Below, one piece after another: positions 8,744-16,915 of a stretch of DNA of 23,557 nucleotides (position 1 is the first letter of the stretch; each line of letters begins with the position of its first letter). The notes beneath the pieces are model-generated. The model was not told the origin of the DNA. It did no database searches and saw only the letters and a list, made by a program, of their open reading frames with translations. The position numbers and the translations under genes were made by a program. Where the stretch lies: positions 1-23,557 of the forward strand of contig JAOTYV010000041.1 of the NCBI GenBank assembly GCA_029861675.1, in the 5' to 3' direction. The stretch is from Alphaproteobacteria bacterium (GTDB taxonomy: Bacteria > Pseudomonadota > Alphaproteobacteria > UBA8366).

Positions 8744-8773
8744 AGTATAGGAAAGCAAATATGGCGCCTTCAA
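8744..8773 (-). promoter_or_regulatory. Probable promoter of the DsbA-like gene and smc
   Basis: The minus strand reads TTGAAG (8773-8768), an 18-nt spacer and TATACT (8749-8744), so the start point would be near 8737, just upstream of the GAGGAG ribosome-binding site. It lies in the 117-nt gap after DUF721, so the pair could be transcribed separately from DUF721. Confidence 0.55.
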
Positions 8774-8830
8774 GGCCGCATCGGCGCACGGTGGTTCACA
8801 TCGGCGTGCTCACGGCAATGCAGGCCGATC

Positions 8831-9370
8831 TCAGGATTTGCCCTTCGAGTCGTTCTTCAGGATTTCCGTGCCGAGCCGGCGGAGGCTGTCGCGCAACCCG
8901 TCATCGCCGATCCCGCTGAGCCGCTGCTCCAGCGCCGTGGTTTGACGCGTGACGTCGTGACTTGGCCGCGGCGGTTTCTCCACCGGCGCGGTCCGGCGGG
9001 CGGCAACCGGTCCGTTCACCAGCTTCAACTGCGCGACGGCGCGGTAGCCAAGAAAGACATTGATGCGTTCCACGATTTGCGGGGCGAGGTGTTGAAGCTC
9101 GAGAGCCGCGCCGCCATCGGCGCGAACCCGCAGCGTGCCGCCGTCGCGTTTGCCCACCGGGAAAGAAAGTTTCTCCGGCCGGCACAGGCCCGCGAGGTCG
9201 CCGCCGACGATGGAATCCCAGCGTTCGATCAGCCCGGCCGAGGAAAAGCCATGCTTGCCGAGCGCCTTTTTTGTCAGTTTCGGCAACAGGGCGGCAACCG
9301 GCCGCAAGCTGCCGCTCCGCCGCTGGCGGTCTTGATTCCATTTTCTTTGCGAATCGGTTGGAACTGCCAT
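8831..9370 (-). CDS. DUF721 (DciA-like) protein
   Basis: The 179-residue protein has the DUF721 pattern in its N-terminal two thirds: LLPKLTKKAL (28-37), then ERWDSIVGGDLAGLCRPEKLSF (49-70), then a strand rich in LRVRADGG, then ELQHLAPQIVERINVFLGY (91-109). DciA-like members of this family load the replicative helicase in bacteria that lack DnaC; whether this alphaproteobacterial version does so is inference. The C-terminal third is proline- and arginine-rich followed by a short amphipathic stretch, and looks flexible. I chose the ATG at 9370, preceded by AGGA, because the open frame further upstream runs antisense into mutY. It is divergent from mutY, with 51 nt between the two starts. Confidence 0.85.
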   Translation of the reverse strand: MAVPTDSQRKWNQDRQRRSGSLRPVAALLPKLTKKALGKHGFSSAGLIERWDSIVGGDLAGLCRPEKLSFPVGKRDGGTLRVRADGGAALELQHLAPQIVERINVFLGYRAVAQLKLVNGPVAARRTAPVEKPPRPSHDVTRQTTALEQRLSGIGDDGLRDSLRRLGTEILKNDSKGKS

Positions 9371-9421
9371 CGGTCCTGTTTGATCCTGATTTGCGCGGCG
9401 GCCTTGTCTATAGTATCGCGC

Positions 9422-10501
9422 ATGTCTGCCCGAATTGACTACACAGAATCCGATTGGTTGGCGACCGTACCAGCCAACCTGCTCCAATGGTACGATCGGC
9501 GCCGTCGGCAAATGCCCTGGCGCGCCGCGGCTGGTGCGCACGCCGAGCCGTATCATGTGTGGCTCAGTGAAATCATGCTGCAGCAGACGACGGTGGCGAC
9601 CGTCGGACGCTATTTCATCGACTTCATCGAGCGATGGCCGACCGTGCATGATCTGGCGGCGGCGCGGCTCGACGATGTGCTCCATGCGTGGCAAGGGCTC
9701 GGCTACTACGCGCGGGCGCGCAATTTGCACAAATGCGCGGGCCAGATCGTCGACCGGCATGCGGGCCGGTTTCCCGACTCCGAGGAAGCGCTGCGGTCCC
9801 TGCCGGGTATCGGCCGCTACACGGCGGCGGCGATTGCCGCGATCGCCTTCGACCGCCGTGCGGTGGTGGTCGACGGCAATGTCGAGCGGGTGATGTCCCG
9901 GCTGTTCCGCGTCGAAGAGCCGTTGCCCGACGCAAAGGGCCGGCTCTATCAGCTCGCGGACCGGTTGACGCCCGACCGCCGTCCGGGTGACTACGCCCAG
10001 GCCGTCATGGATCTGGGGGCGACCATTTGTGTGCCGCGCCGGCCGAAATGCATGCTCTGCCCGGTGGCGGAGGGGTGTGCGGGCCGGCCGATTGCCGAGA
10101 TGCTACCGCGCAAACGGGCGAAGGAGCCGAAACCGACACGGCGCGGCGTCGCGTTCTGGCTGACGCGGAAGGATGGGGCGATCCTGCTGCGCCGCCGGTC
10201 CGATAAAGGGTTGCTGGGCGGCATGATGGAAGTTCCCTCCACCGAGTGGCGCGAAGGCGATGCGCCGCCGATCGACCGCGCGCGCCGCGAGACGCCGTGC
10301 GCGGTAAGCGCATGGCGGGTCTACCCCGGCATGGTGCGTCACACCTTCACGCATTTTCATCTCGAGTTGACCGTCGCCGCGGCGACCGTAAATGCGGCCG
10401 CGCCGGAGGGTTGCGTCTGGTGCCTGCCGGACGCTTTCGGCGACCATGCATTGCCGACGGTGATGAAGAAAATCATCCGCCACGCGTTGGCGCACGCCTG
10501 A
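9422..10501 (+). CDS. mutY: A/G-specific adenine glycosylase MutY
   Basis: MutY removes adenine mispaired with 8-oxoguanine. The 359-residue protein shows the full set of motifs: PWR (32-34), catalytic Glu50 in WLSEIMLQQT, the helix-hairpin-helix LPGIG (127-131), and the catalytic Asp151 in VVVDGNVERV. The [4Fe-4S] cluster ligands Cys203-x6-Cys210-x2-Cys213-x5-Cys219 are all present. The C-terminal region from about 240 is the NUDIX-like domain that reads 8-oxoG, including the FTHFHLEL segment. The start ATG at 9422 was chosen because the open frame upstream to 8732 is the antisense of DUF721. No clear Shine-Dalgarno is visible. It converges with ccrM, only 21 nt apart. Confidence 0.97.
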   Translation: MSARIDYTESDWLATVPANLLQWYDRRRRQMPWRAAAGAHAEPYHVWLSEIMLQQTTVATVGRYFIDFIERWPTVHDLAAARLDDVLHAWQGLGYYARARNLHKCAGQIVDRHAGRFPDSEEALRSLPGIGRYTAAAIAAIAFDRRAVVVDGNVERVMSRLFRVEEPLPDAKGRLYQLADRLTPDRRPGDYAQAVMDLGATICVPRRPKCMLCPVAEGCAGRPIAEMLPRKRAKEPKPTRRGVAFWLTRKDGAILLRRRSDKGLLGGMMEVPSTEWREGDAPPIDRARRETPCAVSAWRVYPGMVRHTFTHFHLELTVAAATVNAAAPEGCVWCLPDAFGDHALPTVMKKIIRHALAHA

Positions 10502-10504
10502 CAG

Positions 10505-10519
10505 GCCCTGGCGCAGGGC
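10505..10519. terminator. Short hairpin between convergent mutY and ccrM (possible weak terminator)
   Basis: A perfect GCCCTG-GCG-CAG-GGC type hairpin (6-bp stem, 3-nt hairpin loop GCG) fills the 21-nt gap between the two stop codons. Neither strand has a T tract after it, so it is at best a weak or Rho-assisted bidirectional terminator. Confidence 0.35.
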
Positions 10520-10522
10520 GAG

Positions 10523-11623
<1,101 letters not shown>

Positions 11624-11626
11624 CTA

Positions 11627-11655
11627 AGAATGATTCACTCGACTCGTCGCGTCAA
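11627..11655 (-). promoter_or_regulatory. Candidate ccrM promoter with two GANTC sites
   Basis: The minus strand has TTGACG (11655-11650), a 17-nt spacer and CATTCT (11632-11627); the -10 match is weak. Two GANTC sites (11641-11645 and 11632-11636) lie in the spacer and at the edge of the -10. Because ccrM methylates this motif, they could give methylation-sensitive autoregulation, as is known for ccrM in Caulobacter. Confidence 0.45.
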
Positions 11656-11697
11656 ATGTTTCAATGCGCACACTATATATTGAGTTTGGTAAACGAA

Positions 11698-12300
11698 TTA
11701 TTTGCAATATATAGCGATCGGGGCGAAAGAGCGGCGGTGATGCGGTGTAATGCCGAGCCTTTCGAGAGCGGCTTTGTGCTCCGCGGTTCCGTATCCGGCG
11801 TTGCGTTCCCAGCCATAGCCGGGGAATTCCTCTGCGAGACGACGCATCAGGCGGTCCCGGGTGACTTTTGCGACAATTGACGCGGCCGCGATGCTGAGCG
11901 ATCGGCCGTCGCCCTTCACCACCGTTTGGCAGGGGCAGGGCAGGTCCGGCGCGCGATTACCGTCCACGAGGGCGAAATCCGGCCGATAGGGCAGGTTGTC
12001 GAGCGCGCGGCGCATCGCCAGCAGGGTGGCTTGCAGAATGTTGATCGTGTCGATTTCGCCGATGTCTGCCATACCGACTCCGATCGCCGCCCGTCCCTGC
12101 AATTCGCCGAATAGCGTTTCGCGGATTTTCGGAATTAGCTTCTTTGAATCGTCGAGCCGCTCCAGGAGCGGTTTGGGCAGCGTTGCCGGGTCAAGAATCG
12201 CCGCCGCCGCTACCACCGGACCCGCCCACGGTCCGCGGCCCGCCTCGTCGATTCCGGCGACCCTTCCGCCGGCTTGGCTTTCCAGGCTGAAGTTCGGCAC
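11698..12300 (-). CDS. rnhB: Ribonuclease HII
   Basis: RNase HII cuts RNA-DNA hybrids and starts the removal of single ribonucleotides misincorporated in DNA. The 200-residue protein has the N-terminal signature [18 protein letters not shown], with Asp18 and Glu19, Asp113 in LVDGN, and Asp131 in KGDGRS, which together make the DEDD metal site. [13 protein letters not shown] and the C-terminal GYGTAEH are also present. The start is the GTG at 12300 with a GGAGG Shine-Dalgarno about 9 nt upstream. No later start would keep the essential Asp18, so the 110-nt overlap with the upstream antiporter gene in another frame is real on the rnhB side. It is probably co-transcribed with the antiporter, and ccrM follows. 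Confidence 0.95.
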   Translation of the reverse strand: MPNFSLESQAGGRVAGIDEAGRGPWAGPVVAAAAILDPATLPKPLLERLDDSKKLIPKIRETLFGELQGRAAIGVGMADIGEIDTINILQATLLAMRRALDNLPYRPDFALVDGNRAPDLPCPCQTVVKGDGRSLSIAAASIVAKVTRDRLMRRLAEEFPGYGWERNAGYGTAEHKAALERLGITPHHRRSFAPIAIYCK

Positions 12301-13732
12301 TGTCGGCGGCCTCCGATGTTGCTGTGTCCGGCTGGTCCGGCGTTAGTTCTGCGTCATTGGCGGGTTCCGGTGCAAGCGCGGCGTCGCCGGTCGACGGATG
12401 GACGGCCGCCGATTCTGCGTCCGGCATTGCGGTCTCTTCCGCTTCGCGCTTGCCGCGGCGCGCCAGCTTCGTGATGCGCCGGGTCGCGCCAACCAGGCGT
12501 GCCGTCAACCGGCGGGTAATCTGCCATTCCCTGAAATAGACCAGCCGCAGCAGTCGGCTCAGGGAATCGATCTGGTGCAGGGCATGGCGATTGATACGCC
12601 GCGCGGTGCCAAGATAGATCGGGCTCGAAATGAGCGAAAGTACGGTCACCGCGACGATTAGCCGGTGAATGTCGGTGTTGATAATGTTGTGGTCGATGGC
12701 CGCCGCACCTAGGACGAAGGAAAATTCTCCGATCTGCGCGAGGATCACGCTCGACAGAAAGGCGACCTGCCAGCGTTCGCCGAGCATATGCAGCACCCCC
12801 ATGTTCAGGGCCGACTTGAAGACGGCGATGAACAGCCACAACAGCAGCACCAGGCCGATATGCTTCCACAGGAACGGCAGGTCGATAAGCAGTCCGATGG
12901 AGAGGAAAAACACCATCATCAGGATGCTCTCGATCGGTTTCGCGATCTGATAGACGATCTGGCGCTGCGCGCTGTTGCCGACGATAAGGCCGGCGAGGAA
13001 GGCGCCGAACGGCGGCGACAGCCCGGCCAGACCGGCGGCCGCGGCAAAGCCGAAACAACCGCCCAGCGCCATAAGCGGCGCAAGATCCGGCTTCGTGGTG
13101 AGCAAATCGGCGAACAGCAAATTGATCTTGCGCTTGCCGCTGAGAAATAGAATCACGGCGGTGAGAACCGCAATCGCCGCGCCAACCTTGAAGATGATCC
13201 AGTAGCTGAAGCTTCCGCCGGCCATGCCGCCGATGATCAGAAGCATCGGCGCGACCGCGAGATCCTGGGCAATCAGCACGCCGATGGTGATGCGGCCTGC
13301 GCGGGTGCGCAGTTCGCCGACGTCTTCGAGCATGCGCACCGCCACGGCGGTGCTGCTGAGCGCCAGCACGAAGCCGAATAGAACCGCCTGTTCGACCGGC
13401 CAGTCGAGCAGCTTCATCAGGAGCAGCATCACGCCGACGCTGGCGCCGAGCTGCATGCCCGTGGTCAGCAGGGCGAGGCGCCACATCCGCCGGAAGCTGC
13501 GCAGCGACAGTTCCATGCCGATAAAGTAGAGCAGCATCAGCACGCCGAGTTCGGCCAGGATGTGCACTTGTTCCCGGTCCCCGACGAGCTGCAATCCGGT
13601 GGGACCGAGGATGAGGCCGGCGAAAATATAGCCGACGATCGCCGGCTGCCGGAGGCTCGTCATGACCATGCCGCAGAGCATCGCGGCCAAAGCGACGATC
13701 GTTATGCCAGTGAGTTCGAGTGCGCCTTCCAT
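12191..13732 (-). CDS. CPA2-family cation/proton antiporter (KefB/C-like membrane domain, no RCK domain)
   Basis: This is a polytopic inner-membrane exchanger of monovalent cations for protons. Residues 1 to about 385 are a dozen or so hydrophobic helices. Family motifs are [14 protein letters not shown] (34-47), [12 protein letters not shown] (124-135), the ion-binding pair Gln156-Asp157 in IAQDLAVAP (typical of Kef-like members), [11 protein letters not shown] and [13 protein letters not shown]. After a basic cytoplasmic segment comes a low-complexity tail rich in Ala, Asp, Glu and Pro, ending in a Lys/Arg- then Gly/Ser-rich stretch. There is no TrkA-N/RCK nucleotide-binding domain. The last 36 codons overlap the start of rnhB in another frame. 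The ATG at 13732 fits the hydrophobic N-terminus. The substrate (K+ or Na+) cannot be told from sequence. Confidence 0.9.
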   Translation of the reverse strand: MEGALELTGITIVALAAMLCGMVMTSLRQPAIVGYIFAGLILGPTGLQLVGDREQVHILAELGVLMLLYFIGMELSLRSFRRMWRLALLTTGMQLGASVGVMLLLMKLLDWPVEQAVLFGFVLALSSTAVAVRMLEDVGELRTRAGRITIGVLIAQDLAVAPMLLIIGGMAGGSFSYWIIFKVGAAIAVLTAVILFLSGKRKINLLFADLLTTKPDLAPLMALGGCFGFAAAAGLAGLSPPFGAFLAGLIVGNSAQRQIVYQIAKPIESILMMVFFLSIGLLIDLPFLWKHIGLVLLLWLFIAVFKSALNMGVLHMLGERWQVAFLSSVILAQIGEFSFVLGAAAIDHNIINTDIHRLIVAVTVLSLISSPIYLGTARRINRHALHQIDSLSRLLRLVYFREWQITRRLTARLVGATRRITKLARRGKREAEETAMPDAESAAVHPSTGDAALAPEPANDAELTPDQPDTATSEAADSAELQPGKPSRRKGRRNRRGGPRTVGGSGGSGGGDS

Positions 13733-13803
13733 GACCCGGCGAGACTAGCACGGTGTCGTTTACGGCCCGTTAATCTTTTCCGAAAATCCCGCCATGGCAG
13801 GCA

Positions 13804-14889
13804 TCAAAACATGGTCAATTGATCGCCGGACCGTGGCGGCGGCTGGAATCGGGTCACGTCGAGATCGAGATGGCGCCGGTCGAGCCCGCAGCGCTTGCGC
13901 GCCAACTCAAAACGCTGTTTCAGCAGATCGGCGTAGGCGCCGCTGCCTTTCATCCGCTCGCCCCATTCGGCCCGGTATGCCTTGCCCTTGCGCGTGTCAC
14001 GCACCAGCGACATCACATGGTCGGCCCGGTCCGGGAAATGGCTGCGCAGCCAGTCCTCGAACAAGTCCTTGATTTCGAGCGGCAGCCGCAGCAGCACGTA
14101 GCCCGCGCCGGAGGCCCCGGCCCGGGAAGCGGCTTCCAGGATACTCTCCAGTTCCATATCGTTCAGCGCCGGGATCATGGGGGCGGCCAGCACACCGGTC
14201 GGAATCGCCGCCGCGCTCAAGGCTTCGATTGCCGCCAGCCGCTTGGCCGGCGTGGGCGCGCGCGGCTCCATGAGCCGGGCAAGCCGGCGGTCGCAGGTGG
14301 TGACCGATATCGTGACCGCGGCGAGGCCCTGGGCCGCCATCGGCCCGAGGATATCGATATCGCGCAGCACCAAAGCCGATTTCGTCACGATGCCGACCGG
14401 GTGTCGGTAGTTGCTCAGGACTTTCAGGATCGCCCGCGTCAACTGTTTCTCGCGTTCGATAGGCTGATAAGGGTCGGTGTTGGTGCCAAGCGCGATCACG
14501 GCCGGCTGATAGCCGGGCCGGCGCAATTCCGCCTCGAGAAGTTCGGCGGCATCGGGTTTGAAGAAGAGCCGACTTTCGAAATCGAGGCCGGGTGAAAGGC
14601 CGCAATAGGCATGGGTCGGCCTGGCGAAGCAGTAAATGCAGCCATGCTCGCACCCGCGATAGGGGTTGATCGATCGGTCGAAGGGGATATCCGGCGATGT
14701 GTTGGTGGTGATGATGCTGCGCGCCGTATCGACCGACACGGTGGTTCTCAGCGGCGGCAGGGCCTCGTCGCTGGGCCACCCGTCGTCGAAGGCGCTGTAG
14801 GTATGGCGCTCGAACCGCCCCGTGTCGTTGGAGACGGCGCCACGGCCCTTGCGTGGCGGTTGCGCGACGGTTTGATCGGCGTCCGGCAT
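13804..14889 (-). CDS. PA0069-family radical SAM protein (spore photoproduct lyase-like)
   Basis: This is a radical S-adenosylmethionine enzyme of unknown reaction, distantly related to the SplB DNA-repair lyases. The 361-residue protein has the [4Fe-4S] motif Cys80-x3-Cys84-x2-Cys87 in NPYRGCEHGCIYCFARPTH, the usual family sequence. It is followed by ALGTNTDPYQPIE and GIVTKSALVLRD, segments shared with PA0069-like proteins, and LRLPLEIKDLFEDWL near the C-terminus. The ATG at 14889 coincides with the predicted transcription start of a promoter whose spacer is a LexA-type box, so the mRNA may be leaderless and DNA-damage induced. From memory, PA0069 itself is listed in the Pseudomonas aeruginosa LexA regulon. 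It is the first of a minus-strand run with the antiporter, rnhB and ccrM. Confidence 0.9.
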   Translation of the reverse strand: MPDADQTVAQPPRKGRGAVSNDTGRFERHTYSAFDDGWPSDEALPPLRTTVSVDTARSIITTNTSPDIPFDRSINPYRGCEHGCIYCFARPTHAYCGLSPGLDFESRLFFKPDAAELLEAELRRPGYQPAVIALGTNTDPYQPIEREKQLTRAILKVLSNYRHPVGIVTKSALVLRDIDILGPMAAQGLAAVTISVTTCDRRLARLMEPRAPTPAKRLAAIEALSAAAIPTGVLAAPMIPALNDMELESILEAASRAGASGAGYVLLRLPLEIKDLFEDWLRSHFPDRADHVMSLVRDTRKGKAYRAEWGERMKGSGAYADLLKQRFELARKRCGLDRRHLDLDVTRFQPPPRSGDQLTMF

Positions 14890-14895
14890 ATCCGG

Positions 14896-14924
14896 ATGAT
14901 ATAGAACAAAAAGAGAACATGCAA
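14896..14924 (-). promoter_or_regulatory. LexA-box promoter of the radical SAM gene, probably leaderless
   Basis: The minus strand reads TTGCAT (14924-14919), a 17-nt spacer and TATCAT (14901-14896). The spacer contains GTTC-TCTTTTT-GTTC (14918-14904), a perfect match to the alphaproteobacterial LexA box GTTC-N7-GTTC. The A of the ATG (14889) is 7 nt past the -10, so transcription probably starts at the initiation codon. No Shine-Dalgarno is present, which fits a leaderless message. Confidence 0.75.
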
Positions 14925-14965
14925 TGGGCGCCGCGACGATCCGCCATGCCCATGGAGGTCATGTG

Positions 14966-14974
14966 TGGTATAGC
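14966..14974 (+). promoter_or_regulatory. Possible extended -10 element for the glycosyltransferase pair
   Basis: TG-G-TATAGC lies about 33 nt upstream of the TTG start on the plus strand. No good -35 is seen at normal spacing, so this is only a weak candidate. Confidence 0.25.
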
Positions 14975-15006
14975 ATCCCCATCGGAAAGCAGGAGGATCG
15001 GCTCGT

Positions 15007-15693
15007 TTGGCACGGCTCAGCATCATTATTCCGACCTTGAACGCCGCCGGATCGCTGCGCCGGTCCTTGCCCCCGCTTGCCGCGATCGAGGCGGCCGGGT
15101 TGGTGCGCGAAGTGATTTTCGCCGATGGCGGTTCGACCGACCAAACGGCGGAGATTGCTGAAATTTCGGGCGCCCGTCTGGTTCCAGCGACGCGGGGCCG
15201 CGGGACGCAGCTTGCCGCCGGCGCCGAGGCAAGCCGGGGCGATTGGATGCTGTTTCTGCATGCCGATACCAAGTTGGCGGCAGGGTGGGAAAGCGGCGTG
15301 CGCGGCTTAATCGATGACCCGGAGAATATAGACCGGGCGGGATATTTCCGATTCGGTCTGGATGATGCGGCGGTCGCCGCGCGTTGGCTCGAAGCGTTGG
15401 TCGGTCTGCGGTGCCGCCTGCTGAAATTGCCCTATGGCGACCAGGGACTTTTGGTTTCGCGCAGGCTGTACGACGCCCTCGGCGGCTTCCGGCCGCTGCC
15501 CCTGATGGAGGATGTCGATATGGTCCGGCGCATCGGCTGGCGCCGCCTCACGCCGCTTGGCTGCGCGGCGGAGACCTCCGCCATACGGTACCGCCGTGAC
15601 GGCTATCTGCTGCGGCCGCTGCGTAATTTGTGCTGTCTCACGCTCTATTTCCTCGGCGTGCCGCCGCGCGCAATTGAGAAATTCTACGGGTGA
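15007..15693 (+). CDS. Small family 2 glycosyltransferase (TIGR04283 type)
   Basis: The 228-residue GT-A fold protein has IIIPTLNAAGSL at the N-terminus, ADGGSTDQT (39-47), the metal-binding LHADT (84-88), PYGDQGLLVSR (142-152) and LMEDVDM (166-172). These are the marks of the TIGR04283 transferases that are often named after arsenosugar biosynthesis. The start is TTG at 15007, with AGGAGG 10 nt upstream; an in-frame TAG at 14971 leaves no better start. It overlaps the next gene by 4 nt (GTGA), so the two are coupled. No arsM or other arsenosugar gene is visible here, so the sugar donor and acceptor are unknown. The C-terminus has a short hydrophobic stretch, CCLTLYFLGV, that could touch the membrane. 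Confidence 0.85.
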   Translation: MARLSIIIPTLNAAGSLRRSLPPLAAIEAAGLVREVIFADGGSTDQTAEIAEISGARLVPATRGRGTQLAAGAEASRGDWMLFLHADTKLAAGWESGVRGLIDDPENIDRAGYFRFGLDDAAVAARWLEALVGLRCRLLKLPYGDQGLLVSRRLYDALGGFRPLPLMEDVDMVRRIGWRRLTPLGCAAETSAIRYRRDGYLLRPLRNLCCLTLYFLGVPPRAIEKFYG

Positions 15694-16268
15694 GGCCCCG
15701 CCTGGTCATATTTGCGCGCGTGCCGCGTCTCGGCGGCGTCAAGCGGCGCCTGGCGCGCGAAATCGGCGATCTGGCGGCGCTGCGCTTCTATTGGCAAACC
15801 ATGAACGCCGTGGTCTGGCGTCTGTCGCGGGACCGCCGGTGGGACAGCTATCTCGCCGTCACGCCGGGATGCGCCCGCTGGCCCGGCCGGGTGCCCCGGC
15901 TGGCGCAGGGGACCGGTGATCTGGGCGACCGGATGACGCGGGTAATGCGGTCCCTGCCGCCCGGGCCGGTGGTGGTTGTCGGAACGGACATTCCGGATAT
16001 CGGCACCGCGCATGTGGCGCGGGCGTTCCAGGTGCTGGGCGACCACGAGGCGGTGTTCGGCCCGGCCGAAGACGGTGGCTACTGGCTTGTCGGTCTGCGG
16101 CGGCGGCCCTTCATGCCCCGCCTGGACGGTCCGATCCGGTGGTCGACCGAACACGCGCTCGCGGATTCGGTGGCCCGTCTGGGGCCGCGAATCCGGGTTG
16201 GCATGCTGGAAAAATTGATCGATGTCGATACCGCCGCCGACCTGAAGAAATGGCGTGAACGGAATTGA
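15690..16268 (+). CDS. TIGR04282/DUF2064 family transferase
   Basis: The 192-residue protein resembles the nucleotidyl/glycosyltransferase-like TIGR04282 family. FARVPRLGGVKRRLA (8-22) corresponds to the nucleotide-binding start of the family, VVVVGTDIPDI (94-104) holds an acidic metal-binding segment, and GPAEDGGYWLVGL (about 124-136) is the family hallmark. The C-terminus ends in IDVDTAADLKKW, also typical. The GTG start overlaps the upstream glycosyltransferase stop as GTGA. The same two families are commonly adjacent or fused in proteobacteria, so they probably act on one pathway. The biochemical reaction is not established, and the common arsenosugar label is a name by association. Confidence 0.85.
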   Translation: MRPRLVIFARVPRLGGVKRRLAREIGDLAALRFYWQTMNAVVWRLSRDRRWDSYLAVTPGCARWPGRVPRLAQGTGDLGDRMTRVMRSLPPGPVVVVGTDIPDIGTAHVARAFQVLGDHEAVFGPAEDGGYWLVGLRRRPFMPRLDGPIRWSTEHALADSVARLGPRIRVGMLEKLIDVDTAADLKKWRERN

Positions 16269-16280
16269 CGTCCGGAGCGT

Positions 16281-16380
16281 TAGACCATTTCTTGTTCAAA
16301 TTGACTCAAGTGAAATGGTCTATCCCTTTGTTTATACGCAAATACGTCGTCGCGAACCGTTTCGGTTCGCTCGGGATTTA
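16281..16380 (-). repeat. Structured 100-bp intergenic repeat, copy B (inverted relative to copy A)
   Basis: This stretch matches the reverse complement of 1784-1883 without gaps and with 16 differences. On the minus strand it gives GCGAACCG-AAA-CGGTTCGC, then a 10-bp stem TAGACCATTT/AAATGGTCTA that pairs perfectly, with the same 2-nt bulge, CTTG/CAAG inner stem and 12-nt loop as copy A. It starts 13 nt after the transferase stop and ends 2 nt before the moaB stop, so it fills the convergent gap and may end transcription from one or both sides. Confidence 0.85.
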
Positions 16381-16382
16381 CT

Positions 16383-16910
16383 TCAGCGTTCCTGAAGCCT
16401 CGGCATCAGTTCGACGAAATTGCACGGCCGGTATCGGTTATCGAGCTGATGGACGAGGATCTCGTCCCAGCCGTCCTTACACGCACCCGTCGAACCGGGC
16501 AGGACGAACAGATAGGTTCCCTTGGCGACGCCCGCGGTGGCGCGGCTCTGAATCGTCGAGGTGCCTATTTTCTGATAGCTGATCCATCGGAACAATTCAC
16601 CGAAGCCCGGGATTTCCTTTTCCCAAACCCGGCTCAACGCTTCGGGCGTTACGTCGCGGCCGGTCACGCCGGTGCCGCCGGTGGCGATCACGACGTCGAT
16701 CTCGGGATCGTCGATCCAGCCCTGCAAGTGCTCGGCGATGGCATCCGCTTCGTCGCGGATGATCGACCGCGCTGCCAGGCGATGGCCTGCGGTTTCGATC
16801 CGCTCGGCGATCAAATCGCCCGAGCGGTCGGTGTCGGCGGTGCGGGTATCGGAAACAGTCAGAACGGCGATGTTGACGGGGAGGAATGGCCTATTCTGGT
16901 CCAAAGGCAC
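16383..16910 (-). CDS. moaB: Molybdenum cofactor biosynthesis protein B (MoaB/MogA family)
   Basis: Family members bind molybdopterin and adenylate it before metal insertion (MogA activity); many MoaB proteins are less well defined. The 175-residue protein has [17 protein letters not shown] (15-31), the signature [16 protein letters not shown] (76-91), PGFGELFR (101-108) and [16 protein letters not shown] (137-152), all conserved in MoaB. The start is a GTG only 5 nt after the lytic transglycosylase stop, so the genes are likely co-transcribed. No Shine-Dalgarno is obvious. No other cofactor gene is near, so the placement beside a cell wall hydrolase seems positional rather than functional. 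Confidence 0.93.
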   Translation of the reverse strand: MPLDQNRPFLPVNIAVLTVSDTRTADTDRSGDLIAERIETAGHRLAARSIIRDEADAIAEHLQGWIDDPEIDVVIATGGTGVTGRDVTPEALSRVWEKEIPGFGELFRWISYQKIGTSTIQSRATAGVAKGTYLFVLPGSTGACKDGWDEILVHQLDNRYRPCNFVELMPRLQER

Positions 16911-16915
16911 GTTGT

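Noticed and set aside
8732..9421. N-terminal extension of mutY
   Set aside because: It is antisense to the DUF721 gene. MutY homology begins just after the ATG at 9422.
16265..16582. Open frames through the two repeat copies give similar peptides (LFKL.Q..WSI, VVANR.GSLGI), as if a small protein were conserved
   Set aside because: In that frame 15 of the 16 differences between the copies fall at first or second codon positions and only one at the third, the opposite of protein-coding conservation. Hairpin structure explains the similarity better.
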